Source: Maribacter dokdonensis DSW-8 | GTDB taxonomy: Bacteria > Bacteroidota > Bacteroidia > Flavobacteriales > Flavobacteriaceae | NCBI RefSeq assembly: GCF_001447995.1 | Contig: NZ_LDPE01000005.1 | Coordinates: 93,121-157,120 of the forward strand | Length of the DNA: 64,000 nt | Reading direction: 5' to 3' | Shown: piece by piece, positions 47,692 to 57,457 of the stretch | Layout of the letters: every line of letters begins with the position of its first letter | How positions within the stretch are numbered: position 1 is the first letter of the stretch | Made by a program: the position numbers and the translations under genes | Notes under the pieces: generated by a model | Told to the model about the DNA's origin: nothing | Seen by the model: the letters and a program-made list of their open reading frames with translations, nothing else | The model's database searches: none

Positions 47692-48342
47692 TTAAGAGAT
47701 ACTTTTTAAAGCTTCAACAATTTCGTCTGGCTCTGAACGTGTGCGGTAATCAACGTTAACGTAGCTCCATTGAATTGCACCGTCTGTGCCAACAATAAAG
47801 GTAGCAGGTATTGGCAATACCGTTCCATTTCCGTTGTTTATTTGTTTTAGATCAAGATTTCGGTCAACGCGCATATGGTCCAAAAGAAATTCTGGTACTT
47901 CCCAAGCTACGCCGTACTTAGACGCTACTTTTGCATCTTGGTCAGACAAAACTGTAAAATCCATCTCACTAATTTCATTCTTGGTCATTGATGCATCTGG
48001 AACTTCTGGACTAATGGCGATCAGCGTAGCACCAAGAGATTGAATTTCCGGTAGCTTAGCTTGTAATGCACGTAATTGTAAGTTGCAGTATGGGCACCAG
48101 CTACCACGATAAAAAGTGACTACTACCGCACCGTTATCCAATAAACCGGATAATTTTATTTGATTGCCTAAAGCATCCGGTAACTCAAAATTTGGAGCTT
48201 GTTCTCCTACCTTTAGCGCATTCTTACCTTTTTCAAAAGCCTTTGCTTCTTCGATGATCTCATCGACGCCTTTCATGAATTCAGGATTTTTTTGTCTGCC
48301 AAAAGCTATTTTAGCATCGGTCTGTTCTCTTAGTTTTTGCAT
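47692..48342 (-). CDS. Peroxiredoxin-like AhpC/TSA-family protein
   Basis: A 216-aa thioredoxin-fold protein. The active-site segment FYRGSWCPYCNLQL gives Cys83 and Cys86, a CxxC like that of bacterioferritin-comigratory-type atypical peroxiredoxins. A helical N-terminal extension of about 45 residues precedes the domain. No signal peptide is seen. It lies just upstream of the nitrilase gene. The region 48343-48619 upstream shows no convincing gene. Confidence 0.87.
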   Translation of the reverse strand: MQKLREQTDAKIAFGRQKNPEFMKGVDEIIEEAKAFEKGKNALKVGEQAPNFELPDALGNQIKLSGLLDNGAVVVTFYRGSWCPYCNLQLRALQAKLPEIQSLGATLIAISPEVPDASMTKNEISEMDFTVLSDQDAKVASKYGVAWEVPEFLLDHMRVDRNLDLKQINNGNGTVLPIPATFIVGTDGAIQWSYVNVDYRTRSEPDEIVEALKSIS

Positions 48343-48619
48343 TATGTAAGTCTAAATTTTCTATGTATATAGCTACTAGGTAGTCTAGCGTATTTTTTCG
48401 AAATATAGTGAAAACCCTTTGTGCTATTGGTCTGTATTAGGAATAATATAACATTGTTCTTATGGGTAAGATGAGCATATATACCTTTATTTTGTCAAAG
48501 TTGAAACGTTGTGGTAATTACTTTTAGCTTTGCCTTATATTTGTGCGGATGGTACAAGAAATCTATTATTGGAAATTCAAAAATTCCGCAATTGATTCCA
48601 TTAAACTAGGCATTGACGT

Positions 48620-49489
48620 TTAGTATATCTCGTATTTCTTTTTGTATGCCAAAGGGGTTAATTTAGTGATATGCTTAAATTGTTTGTTGAAATTTGAAAG
48701 CGTTTGATATCCGCTTTGATAACAAGCTTGTGAAACATTCATTTTCTTCTCGATTAAAAGTTTACAAGCATGACCAATTCTAATTTCACTTACAAAATCT
48801 GAAAAAGGTTTATTAGCGTGTTGCTTAAAATATCTACTGAATGATGTAGGGGTCATATTCGTTAGTTTGGCTAAATCTGTCAAGAATATTTTTTGCTTAA
48901 AGTTTTTCATGACAAAAGCATACACTTTGAACATACGTTCCGTATCTGCTTCCCTTAGGGTGTTGGTATAACCAGCGCTGGCCAAAAGATTAAATTCGTT
49001 GGTTGTACTTATAAAATTTAAAATTTTTAGTAATTGTAGCACACCATCAAACCCGGTCATGGCTACAAGGTCAATCATCATTGTTTTTAAGGTTGCAGCG
49101 GTCTTATGGGTAAACTCAATTCCCCGTAGACTTTTATGGAAAACATTTCGTAAACGTATGGCTTCATTGCTCTGCAAAAGATTTTTTCCTAAAAAATCTT
49201 TATGAAAATAAATGACGATCCCTTCAGACCAAGCAATGTTCATTTCTTGCTCTTCCTCATTTTCACTACGCCAAAGATGTGGAAGGTCAGGACCTATAAA
49301 AGTGATATCACCAGCAATATATGATTTAACGCTATCGCCAATAAATCTTGTGCCACTACCTTTTAGAACTAGAAAAAGCTGATGTTCTGAATGAAAATGC
49401 CAATGAGGATCAAAAACAGGCTCTTTAAGCATTCTAGCTAAATAGGCATGATGCTTGGGAATCGGTGATTTTTGTAGAGCAGATTTCAT
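48620..49489 (-). CDS. AraC-family transcriptional regulator
   Basis: A 289-aa regulator with an N-terminal cupin-like sensor (FDPHWHFHSEHQLFLVLKGSG) and a C-terminal double helix-turn-helix (about 190-289; TNMTPTSFSRYFKQHANKPF, then SQACYQSGYQTLSNFNKQFK). It is divergent from the ThuA/propeller operon, separated by 171 bp that hold a perfect palindrome. It probably activates that operon in response to a sugar-like inducer; this is inference from position. Confidence 0.9.
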   Translation of the reverse strand: MKSALQKSPIPKHHAYLARMLKEPVFDPHWHFHSEHQLFLVLKGSGTRFIGDSVKSYIAGDITFIGPDLPHLWRSENEEEQEMNIAWSEGIVIYFHKDFLGKNLLQSNEAIRLRNVFHKSLRGIEFTHKTAATLKTMMIDLVAMTGFDGVLQLLKILNFISTTNEFNLLASAGYTNTLREADTERMFKVYAFVMKNFKQKIFLTDLAKLTNMTPTSFSRYFKQHANKPFSDFVSEIRIGHACKLLIEKKMNVSQACYQSGYQTLSNFNKQFKHITKLTPLAYKKKYEIY

Positions 49490-49510
49490 GACATAATGTT
49501 GGCTTAATAC

Positions 49511-49530
49511 ATTCCATTTTTAAATGGAAT
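49511..49530. promoter_or_regulatory. Perfect palindrome between araC-type gene and catabolic operon
   Basis: ATTCCATTT-TT-AAATGGAAT, a perfect 9-bp inverted repeat 22-41 bp upstream of the regulator ATG and about 130 bp upstream of the divergent operon. It is a candidate operator. Confidence 0.4.
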
Positions 49531-49660
49531 TTATACTAATGTATCAAAAAAATATAGTTATTATGATTTGAATGATAATATATAGTCGGTTTGTGGTAAA
49601 TGAGAGTAATTTTTCAGCTTGTTTTTTGGGTAATATTGACCTGAGAAAAATAGACCACCT

Positions 49661-52600
49661 ATGAAAACCTATTCTTACCCATTTTTATTTTTATCACTGA
49701 TTATCTGTCTATCGGCTTGCTCGCCAATGGGTAAAGAACGGTTAGATGATAAGCCGAGAAGAATAGAATTACTTTTTTTAGGTCATGAATTGGAGCATCA
49801 TAATTCAAGAACCTATTTTCCCATTTTGGCATCTGCATTAACTAAGGATGGTATAAATATTACATATACCGAAAAACAATCTGACCTTAATGAAGAAAAT
49901 TTAAGATTGTATGACGGACTCATTATGTATGGAAATCAAGAAGAGATTTCTCATAATGAGGAAAAAGCATTATTAAGCTTTGTAGAAAATGGTAATGCAT
50001 TCATTCCTATACATTCGGCTAGTTTTTGTTTTAAGAACTCCAATGAATACATAAAACTAGTCGGTGCGCAATTTAAAAGCCACCATACAGGTACATTTAT
50101 GGCAGAGATTGTTAATAAAGATCATCCTGTTACTAAAAATTTGGCTCCATTTAGAACTTGGGACGAAACTTATGTTCATGATAAAATAGCTGATGATATT
50201 ACCGTTTTAATGGAGCGTGTAGAAGGTGATCACCGTGAACCTTACACATGGGTAAAAGAAGTAGGAGAAGGCAAAATATTTTATACAGCTTTTGGTCATG
50301 ACGATCGTACATGGAACAATAAAGGATTTCAAAGCTTAATTAAATCTGGAATTCTTTGGGCTGTAAATAAAAAGGTTAAAAAGAATTGGACAGCATTTAT
50401 GGCCAATATGCCAATATTATCCTATGAAGAACGAGCAAACATACCAAACTATGAAAAAAGAGATCCTGCGCCAAAATATCAACTACCGTTATCTGCAGAA
50501 GCATCAAAAAAATTAATTCAGGTACCTGCGGGTTTTGAAGTACAACTGTTTGCATCTGAACCAGATATTATAAACCCAATTGCTATGGATTGGGATGAAC
50601 AGGGTAGGTTATGGGTTATTGAAACTGTCGATTATCCAAATACTGTTCGTAATGATAATAGTAAAGGTGATGATAAGGTAAAAATTTTGGAAGATACCGA
50701 TGGTGACGGAAAAGCGGATAAGGTAACCATCTTCGCAGAAGAATTGAATATACCTACAAGTTTTACTTTTTATGATGGCGGTATTATAGTTTCACAGGCA
50801 CCTCATTTTATTTTCTTAAAAGATACTGATGGTGATGATAAAGCAGATGTAAAAGAGATACTAATAGATGGATGGGGAACTTTTGATACACATGCAGGAC
50901 CATCAAATCTGCAATATGGTATTGACAATAATCTTTACGGTGTAGTAGGGTATTCAGGGTTTGATGGAAATGCTTTTGGACAAGATTTAAAATTCAATCA
51001 GAATGTCTATCGTTTTAACCCCAAGAAGAAAACTTTTGAAGTTATTACTAATACCAGTAATAACACTTGGGGGTTGGGCATAACGGAAGATAACGAGATA
51101 TTCGCATCTACAGCGAACAACACGCATAGTGCATTTGTAGCTATTCCGAATAAAAACCTAAAGGATGTAAAAGGAATTGGGGCTGACGGAAGTGCTAAAA
51201 TAGACGGGCATTATTATATGCAGCCAATTACTTCAAATGTAAGACAAGTAGATGTTTTTGGAGGGTTTACTGCAGCGGCGGGTCACTATTTCTATACTGC
51301 ACGTGCATATCCGGAGCCGTATTGGAACAAAATAGCCTTTGTATGTGAGCCAACGGGTGGGCTAGTGCACCAAGCTAAAATAGTCAATAATGGTTCTGGT
51401 TATGCTGAAGAAGATTATGGTAATTTATTTGCATCTGCGGATGAATGGAGTTCACCGGTAGATGCCAAGGTTGGACCTGACGGAGCTGTTTGGATTGCAG
51501 ATTGGTATAATTTTATAGTACAGCACAACCCTACACCTAATGAAGATCGTGGCGGATATAACGCAGAAAATGGAGACGGTAATGCCTATGTAAATCCTTT
51601 AAGGGATAAAGGTCATGGTAGAATTTGGCGTGTGGTACCAAAAGATGATGATACCTATGAGCCAAAACAATTGTCAAAAAAACAACCAGATGTTTTATTG
51701 AAAGCATTAAGTGATGACAATAAATTTTGGAGGTTAACCGCCCAACGCCTTATAGTTGAAAATGAGTATGTTGACTTATTAAGTGGTCTTTATGAATTAG
51801 TGAATGACCAACATGTTGATCAAAACGGATTAAATAATGCTGCAATACATGCCCTTTGGACTATTAATGGATTAAATGCCATTGAAAATAATAATGAAGC
51901 ACTTAAAGTAGTACGTAGTGCATTATATCATAAAGCATGGGCAGTTAGAAAAGCTGCATTGCAAATGTTACCTAGAAATACACAGACCGATGCAGCTATA
52001 TTAAAAGCCAATACACTTTATGATACAGACCCTCGTGTTCAATTGGCAACATTACTTTATTTTACAGAAAGACCCTCTTCCACGAAAATGGGGCAACTAA
52101 TGTATAACCTTTCACAAGACCATAAGGTGATGAGTGATCCTTGGTTATATAAGGCACTTTATGCCAATGCGGCCATTCATTTAAGCGGGTTTTTAAATGC
52201 GTTTCATAAAGCCAATCCTACACATGAAATTTCTTTTGAAAAAAGAGTTGATATGAGTTTGGTCAATTACGATGACAGCGATTGGGAAACTATGGAGTTG
52301 CCCCAGTATATTGAAAATGCCGGACTGGATATTGATGGTGTTATTTGGTTTAGAAGAGAAGTACATATACCGGCCAACATGGTTAAGGGTGCTGCAATAT
52401 CGTTAGGTCCCATTGATGATTCAGATATTACCTATATCAACGGAATTGAAGTAGGTAGTATGGCATCAAGTTATAGTTCCAATAGACATTATAAAATTCC
52501 AGATGGGGTATTAAAACCAGGTAAAAATACGATTGCCATTAAAGTTGAAGATACTGGAGGCGAAGGTGGTATTTATGGTAATTTTTGGCAGATGTATATA

Positions 52601-53152
52601 GAAGCAGGTGAATCCTTGGTTAGGATCAATGGAGCCTATAAATATAAAGTCGAAAAAAGCTTTTTGGATCAAGAGGAAAAAGTAACTAACGTTTTTGATA
52701 TGGTCAACCTCTTATATAAGTACTACGATAATCAATCTAACAAAATTGAAGCTCAAGAAAACATTGATCAAAATGACGCTAAGGTGATTGAAATCAAGGT
52801 TTTAAAAAATGAAATGAAGTTCAATGTTACCAGGTTTGAGGTAAATGCTAGTGAACAAGTAGAATTGGTATTGAAAAATCCTGATTATATGCAGCATAAT
52901 TTGGTCATAACTAAACCCGGTAAAAAAGATATTGTAGGAAAAGCGGCAGATAAAATGGCTGCGGATCCTAATGCTGCGACACTTAATTATGTACCGCAAT
53001 TGGGCGATGTGCTATTTGCAACACCAATATTGAATCCAGATGAAACGTATTCCCTAAAGTTTACGGCCCCAAGTAAACCAGGTGAATACCCATATATCTG
53101 TACCTTTCCCGGACATTGGAGAATTATGCAAGGGGTAATGATCGTTAAATAG
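49661..53152 (+). CDS. ThuA / PQQ-like dehydrogenase propeller / cupredoxin fusion lipoprotein
   Basis: A 1163-aa envelope protein with a lipoprotein signal (LIICLSAC). Order of parts: ThuA-like domain (about 30-250), membrane-bound dehydrogenase beta-propeller (about 285-680, with DTDGDGKAD calcium-type loops), HEAT-like helices (about 690-830), a jelly-roll carbohydrate-binding-like domain (about 860-990), and a C-terminal cupredoxin (about 1042-1163). Copper ligands are His1079, Cys1147, His1152 and Met1156, spaced C-x4-H-x3-M as in azurin. The CxxCH heme motif common in related proteins is absent. It would oxidise a sugar or polyol and pass electrons to copper. Confidence 0.87.
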   Translation: MKTYSYPFLFLSLIICLSACSPMGKERLDDKPRRIELLFLGHELEHHNSRTYFPILASALTKDGINITYTEKQSDLNEENLRLYDGLIMYGNQEEISHNEEKALLSFVENGNAFIPIHSASFCFKNSNEYIKLVGAQFKSHHTGTFMAEIVNKDHPVTKNLAPFRTWDETYVHDKIADDITVLMERVEGDHREPYTWVKEVGEGKIFYTAFGHDDRTWNNKGFQSLIKSGILWAVNKKVKKNWTAFMANMPILSYEERANIPNYEKRDPAPKYQLPLSAEASKKLIQVPAGFEVQLFASEPDIINPIAMDWDEQGRLWVIETVDYPNTVRNDNSKGDDKVKILEDTDGDGKADKVTIFAEELNIPTSFTFYDGGIIVSQAPHFIFLKDTDGDDKADVKEILIDGWGTFDTHAGPSNLQYGIDNNLYGVVGYSGFDGNAFGQDLKFNQNVYRFNPKKKTFEVITNTSNNTWGLGITEDNEIFASTANNTHSAFVAIPNKNLKDVKGIGADGSAKIDGHYYMQPITSNVRQVDVFGGFTAAAGHYFYTARAYPEPYWNKIAFVCEPTGGLVHQAKIVNNGSGYAEEDYGNLFASADEWSSPVDAKVGPDGAVWIADWYNFIVQHNPTPNEDRGGYNAENGDGNAYVNPLRDKGHGRIWRVVPKDDDTYEPKQLSKKQPDVLLKALSDDNKFWRLTAQRLIVENEYVDLLSGLYELVNDQHVDQNGLNNAAIHALWTINGLNAIENNNEALKVVRSALYHKAWAVRKAALQMLPRNTQTDAAILKANTLYDTDPRVQLATLLYFTERPSSTKMGQLMYNLSQDHKVMSDPWLYKALYANAAIHLSGFLNAFHKANPTHEISFEKRVDMSLVNYDDSDWETMELPQYIENAGLDIDGVIWFRREVHIPANMVKGAAISLGPIDDSDITYINGIEVGSMASSYSSNRHYKIPDGVLKPGKNTIAIKVEDTGGEGGIYGNFWQMYIEAGESLVRINGAYKYKVEKSFLDQEEKVTNVFDMVNLLYKYYDNQSNKIEAQENIDQNDAKVIEIKVLKNEMKFNVTRFEVNASEQVELVLKNPDYMQHNLVITKPGKKDIVGKAADKMAADPNAATLNYVPQLGDVLFATPILNPDETYSLKFTAPSKPGEYPYICTFPGHWRIMQGVMIVK

Positions 53153-54025
53153 ATGAGAGATTTGAATAAGAATAAGTTGGTTTTCGGAGTGAGTACTTGG
53201 CTGTGGCAATCACCATTTTCCACTGAAAGTATTGGATTGTTTCCAAAAATTAAAAAAATGGGTTTTGATGTTGTTGAAATCCCCATAGAGGATCCGTTAT
53301 TAATCAATGCGGCAGAAGTAAAAAAAGCGCTAGATGATTATGGTTTAAAAGCTTCTATTTGCGGGGCATTTGGACCAACTAAAGACCTGACCAGTAAGGA
53401 TGAGAAAGTACATTTGCATTGCTTTGAATATTTAGAGCAATGTTTTGAAATCTGCAGTGTATTTGGCGCAACATCTTTTGTTGGCCCTTTATATTCGGCT
53501 GTAGGAAAGGCGCGTATGTTATCTACAGATCAAAGAAAGACAGAATGGGATTTAGCGGTAGCCAATGTAAAACATGCTTGTCATTTAGCTTATGCATATG
53601 ATCTTAAAATAGGAATAGAGCCATTGAACAGGTTTGAGTCAGATATGGTCAATACGGCAGAAGATGTAATGCAGTTAATTGCAGATGTGGATCATAAAGC
53701 CGCTATGGTATCTTTAGATAGTTTTCATATGACGATAGAAGAAAACAATCTACGTAAAGCTATAAATGTAGTAGGTGATAAACTTATACATATTCAAGTC
53801 TCTGAAAATCATAGAGGTACTCCTGGTACCGGGCTCACCCCTTGGAACGATATTTACCTAGGTCTTAAGGATATTAATTATAACGGAGCTATGGTCATTG
53901 AAAGTTTTACTCCGGAGATAAAGGAATTGGCTAGTGCCGTTTGTATATGGAAGACCAAGGCAAAGAGTCAAGATGAATTTGCACAAAATGGACTAGAATT
54001 TTTAAGAAGAACATTTAAGGATTAA
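53153..54025 (+). CDS. Sugar phosphate isomerase/epimerase-like TIM-barrel protein
   Basis: A 290-aa AP-endonuclease-2/xylose isomerase-like TIM barrel, close to D-tagatose/psicose 3-epimerases. Metal ligand candidates are Glu in IGIEPLNRFESD, Asp in VSLDSFHM, His in HIQVSENHRG and the last Glu in MVIESFTPE. Its ATG follows the stop of the upstream gene with no gap, and the oxidoreductase follows 3 nt later, so all three act together. Confidence 0.88.
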   Translation: MRDLNKNKLVFGVSTWLWQSPFSTESIGLFPKIKKMGFDVVEIPIEDPLLINAAEVKKALDDYGLKASICGAFGPTKDLTSKDEKVHLHCFEYLEQCFEICSVFGATSFVGPLYSAVGKARMLSTDQRKTEWDLAVANVKHACHLAYAYDLKIGIEPLNRFESDMVNTAEDVMQLIADVDHKAAMVSLDSFHMTIEENNLRKAINVVGDKLIHIQVSENHRGTPGTGLTPWNDIYLGLKDINYNGAMVIESFTPEIKELASAVCIWKTKAKSQDEFAQNGLEFLRRTFKD

Positions 54026-54028
54026 CAT

Positions 54029-55165
54029 ATGAATTTAAGTGATAAAAAAATTAAGATCGCTATAATAGGACTTGGCTTTGGAGCAGAATTTATTCCTATT
54101 TATAAAAAACATCCTAATGCGGAATTGGTAGCATTATGTCAACGAAACGATAAAAAACTCCAACAAATAGCGGATGTGTTTAATATAGAAAAAAGATATA
54201 CTTCTTACGAGGAGCTTTTGAAGGATCCAGATATAGACGCAGTGCATATAAATACACCAATACCTCTTCATGGTCAGCAATCTATACAAGCATTAAGGGC
54301 AGGTAAACATGTAGCCTGTACGGTGCCTATGGCAACAACTGTTGATGAATGTAGGCAAATTGTGGCCTTGATCCAAGAAACCGGGTTAACTTATATGATG
54401 ATGGAAACCGTGGTATATGCTAGGGAGTTTTTATTCATGAAAGAGTTATATGAAAATGGTAATCTGGGGAAAATTCAATTTTTAAAAGCAAGTCATCAAC
54501 AAGATATGGATGGTTGGCCCAATTACTGGCCGGGCTTACCGCCAATGCACTATGCTACACATTGTGTAGGACCGGTTTTAGGATTAACTCAGAATGAGGC
54601 AGAATATGTCTCTTGCTTTGGGTCTGGTACAATTCGCGATGAACTAATTAAAGAATACAATTCACCATTCGCTGTAGAAACTACCCATATTAAATTTAGA
54701 AATTCCGATTTAAGTGCTCAGGTATATCGCTCTTTGTTTGATGTAGCACGGCAGTATAGGGAAAGTTTTGAAGTATACGGTTCCAAGAAATCTGTAGAAT
54801 GGCCCTTGATCAAGGGTAAACCCCTTGTAATGCATACGGCCAAGAAACCAGAACAGGAAATACCTGAAGAGGTTGTCTGTCCGGATTTTGCAAAGTTGTT
54901 GCCCAAAGAAATTCAGTCATTTACCACACACGGCGTATATGATGAGGATGATAATCAACATTTATCCTTTACCCAAGGGGCTGGTCATGGTGGTTCTCAC
55001 CCTCATTTAGTACATGCTTTTGTAAACGGTTTGCTCAATGACACTACTCCTTATCCGAATGCAAAACAGTCTGCTAACATTACATGTGTGGGTATTTTAT
55101 CACACGAATCCGCTTTAAAAGGAGGAGAGATCATAAAACTGCCAGATTTTACTTTTACAGATTAA
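54029..55165 (+). CDS. Gfo/Idh/MocA-family oxidoreductase
   Basis: A 378-aa NAD(P)-dependent sugar oxidoreductase. The Rossmann motif is IAIIGLGFGAEF at the N-terminus, followed by CQRND and the PDIDAVHINTPIPLHGQQ strand-loop. The catalytic region reads TVPMAT in place of the usual EKP: the Lys of EKP is not conserved here, so substrate chemistry may differ. MHYATHCVGPVLGL is the typical C-domain helix. Last gene of the operon. Confidence 0.88.
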   Translation: MNLSDKKIKIAIIGLGFGAEFIPIYKKHPNAELVALCQRNDKKLQQIADVFNIEKRYTSYEELLKDPDIDAVHINTPIPLHGQQSIQALRAGKHVACTVPMATTVDECRQIVALIQETGLTYMMMETVVYAREFLFMKELYENGNLGKIQFLKASHQQDMDGWPNYWPGLPPMHYATHCVGPVLGLTQNEAEYVSCFGSGTIRDELIKEYNSPFAVETTHIKFRNSDLSAQVYRSLFDVARQYRESFEVYGSKKSVEWPLIKGKPLVMHTAKKPEQEIPEEVVCPDFAKLLPKEIQSFTTHGVYDEDDNQHLSFTQGAGHGGSHPHLVHAFVNGLLNDTTPYPNAKQSANITCVGILSHESALKGGEIIKLPDFTFTD

Positions 55166-55192
55166 AATACAGTAGGGCTTTAAATTATAAAT

Positions 55193-55228
55193 ACAGTCTT
55201 AATGACCATTTTAGGGCATTAAGACTGT
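55193..55228 (+). terminator. Hairpin after the catabolic operon
   Basis: ACAGTCTTAATG and CATTAAGACTGT form a perfect 12-bp stem with a 12-nt loop, 28 bp after the oxidoreductase stop. A T run is lacking, so it may terminate weakly or protect the mRNA 3' end. Confidence 0.65.
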
Positions 55229-55293
55229 GTAATATTATATTAATGGTTCCAGATTATTTTTATTAAATAATTAAATGAATGGTAAGCTCATTT

Positions 55294-56172
55294 TCAAACA
55301 TCGATCTCAACAACTAATTGTTTGTTCAAAATGCCTATGCCGCCAGCCATTAAACCGCTTATTTCTTCCTTTTCAATTTGTAGTTTAACGGTAATTAAAC
55401 TGGGCGAAGGCGGTACCATATATTTGCCTTGTTGAATATGAAAAGTACTTTTCTGTTGCTTTAGAATATCAAATAAATAGCTCCCCAGCGGACCGGCGGC
55501 CATACCTGTACCGGCTTCTTCCAAAATACCATAACGCGGACCGAACATTCTTGCGGTAGCATCATATGAAGTATCTGTGGTAAACGCATAGTAACCAATG
55601 AGATTCAACTCGTCGCTGATTTTATTGATCATGTCAAAATCGGGTACTATATTCTTTAATGTTTCGCTGTTTTTAACGGGAATAAGCAAAAATGAATTAC
55701 CCGTATGTACGGATAGCATAGGGGCATTTGGTAAAACATCCGCTGTACGTAATCCAAGTGATTGTAAAACGGCATGTTTGTCGCTTATTTCAGTATATTT
55801 TGGGGGCAATTGCTCCATAAACGCTAAATCCCCTATGATTTCTATTTTTCGACTGCCATCAATCGTTTCTTTTGAAGAGCTATTTTTGGTTAATATGCCC
55901 ATTTGCTTTAAATAAGAGAATGTGGCAACAGTGGCATGACCACAATGCGCAATTTGCTTGTTGGGCGTAAAAAAATCCAATTTAAAATCATCGGTTGTAG
56001 ACTTTGATACGAATGCTGTTTCAGATAAACCAACCTTTTTGGCAATTTCAAGTTTGTTTTTGTTAGTTAGGGCATCTGCGTTTAGCACAACTCCTGCAGG
56101 GTTGCCACCTTTACCATGTTCGGCAAAAGCATTTAAAATTTGTACGGTTATCTTTTGTTTTGACTTTTCCAT
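55294..56172 (-). CDS. PhzF-family isomerase-like protein
   Basis: A 292-aa protein of the PhzF (diaminopimelate epimerase-like) fold. It shows the N-terminal NAFAEHGKGGNPAGVVLN, the LSETAFVS segment with the putative catalytic Glu, and QIAHCGHATVATF. The C-terminal lobe has GTGMAAGPLGSYLFD. No other phenazine gene is nearby, so phenazine synthesis is unlikely; the substrate is unknown. Confidence 0.87.
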   Translation of the reverse strand: MEKSKQKITVQILNAFAEHGKGGNPAGVVLNADALTNKNKLEIAKKVGLSETAFVSKSTTDDFKLDFFTPNKQIAHCGHATVATFSYLKQMGILTKNSSSKETIDGSRKIEIIGDLAFMEQLPPKYTEISDKHAVLQSLGLRTADVLPNAPMLSVHTGNSFLLIPVKNSETLKNIVPDFDMINKISDELNLIGYYAFTTDTSYDATARMFGPRYGILEEAGTGMAAGPLGSYLFDILKQQKSTFHIQQGKYMVPPSPSLITVKLQIEKEEISGLMAGGIGILNKQLVVEIDV

Positions 56173-56234
56173 TTGTAATAATTTATGTGTTATACAAGAT
56201 GGACGCTGTGCACTGGAAAAAGACGTAGTAATTA

Positions 56235-56765
56235 TTACTTTTTTTCAAAATCTATTAATTTGCCCGTATCATCAGATGCTACATTTGGGCAATCTAGAAT
56301 ATTCTCCTTTAAAATTTCCTTGGCTTTTTGTACCCTGGATTTTGTACCGGAATAGGAGATGTTCAAATGCTGGGCAAGTTCTTTTTGCGAATAATTTTGA
56401 AAAGAAGTCAATATAATGGCTTCTTTATGATGAGAGGATAGGTCTTCAATTTTTTGATTGATACAATTTGTTAGGTTGGCGTATTCAAAATTTTCACTAT
56501 CCACTTCGGGGAAATCCATATCGTTTATTGAAATAGTTTTATTGGGAGATTTTCTATAGTGGTCAATAATACTGTTCCGTGTGATTTGATATACCCAAGA
56601 GGTAAGCTTAGAGGTGTGTTTAAGCTGATGTATTTTAGTTTGAACCTTTAAAAATACTTCTTGATGAATATCTTTAGCAATGTGTTCATCCTTAATTCTC
56701 CCTAAAATAAAGGTATACAGTTCTTCATTTAAATCTATCCAAATGGTGTTAAGTTCGGTTTTCAC
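56235..56765 (-). CDS. sigZ: RNA polymerase sigma factor, SigZ-type ECF
   Basis: A 176-aa ECF sigma factor. Region 2 has DIHQEVFLKVQTKI and TSWVYQITRNSIIDHYR. Region 4 has NYSQKELAQHLNISYSGTKSRVQKAKE. The C-terminal tail after region 4, with a single Cys and DDTGKLIDF, is characteristic of SigZ. No anti-sigma gene is adjacent. It is 62 bp upstream of the PhzF gene on the same strand. Confidence 0.87.
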   Translation of the reverse strand: MKTELNTIWIDLNEELYTFILGRIKDEHIAKDIHQEVFLKVQTKIHQLKHTSKLTSWVYQITRNSIIDHYRKSPNKTISINDMDFPEVDSENFEYANLTNCINQKIEDLSSHHKEAIILTSFQNYSQKELAQHLNISYSGTKSRVQKAKEILKENILDCPNVASDDTGKLIDFEKK

Positions 56766-56812
56766 AATGGTAAGTTTTAAAGGGTTTAGGTCATATATTA
56801 GAATTGATGCGT

Positions 56813-57301
56813 TTATGAATAAGAATTTTCGGAATTGTTAGCTTTGGTTTGATCCATACCCTTATATACATTGGTGTTATGTTTTTCCATATATAATTGA
56901 GGATTGGGCAATGCTGTAAAACCATATTTTTTATAAAGCCATTCAGCGGTGTCGGTTAATAAAATCCAGCGTCTTAATCCTTGGAGGTTAGGGTGTTCCG
57001 TTATTTCGTTCATGAGCCATTTACTCAATCCTTTTCCTCTATATTCCTTTAAGATATAAACATCTCCTAAATAGGCAATGGTAGAGAAGTCACTAATTAT
57101 TCTGGCAAAGCCAATTTGCTTGTTTTTGTAATACACCCCAAAATTTAGAGAATTTTCAATGGATGTTTTTAAAGTTTGGATAGGAATTCCGTTAGCCCAA
57201 TCGGTTTCGTTAGCAAGAAATTTATGAATGCTTTCAATATCTAACTTGTTCTTGTCCGTTGAAATGGTATAATCATTTTTATGTACTTCTCTAATTTTCA
57301 T
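56813..57301 (-). CDS. GNAT-family N-acetyltransferase
   Basis: A 162-aa GNAT enzyme. The acetyl-CoA motif A is LKEYRGKGLSKWLM (R-x-x-G-x-G/K pattern), preceded by AYLGDVYI. A C-terminal WLYKKYGFTALPNPQLYMEK matches the arylalkylamine-like GNAT subgroup common in Gram-negatives. The acceptor is unknown. It borders the cassette-like region. Confidence 0.87.
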   Translation of the reverse strand: MKIREVHKNDYTISTDKNKLDIESIHKFLANETDWANGIPIQTLKTSIENSLNFGVYYKNKQIGFARIISDFSTIAYLGDVYILKEYRGKGLSKWLMNEITEHPNLQGLRRWILLTDTAEWLYKKYGFTALPNPQLYMEKHNTNVYKGMDQTKANNSENSYS

Positions 57302-57457
57302 TTTACTGTATTCATTTTATTTTGATTGATGCAAAGCTAAATTTGAACATTTCGTTTACACGCAATTTTAAATTTAACTACCGTATAAATATACATAGTT
57401 ATTGGTGTTAAAACCCTAATTCCGTATTGTTTATAGGTTTTGTTGTCGCAGGTTTTA

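Noticed and set aside
48546-48622. 24-codon frame upstream of the AraC-type gene
   Set aside because: Too short, with no promoter, terminator or similarity that I can support; may be leftover sequence.
57372-57448. Possible sixth attC-like repeat after cassette gene 1 (ATTTAAC ... GTTGTCG)
   Set aside because: Only the end motifs are suggestive; no paired arms or shared inner hairpin could be found.
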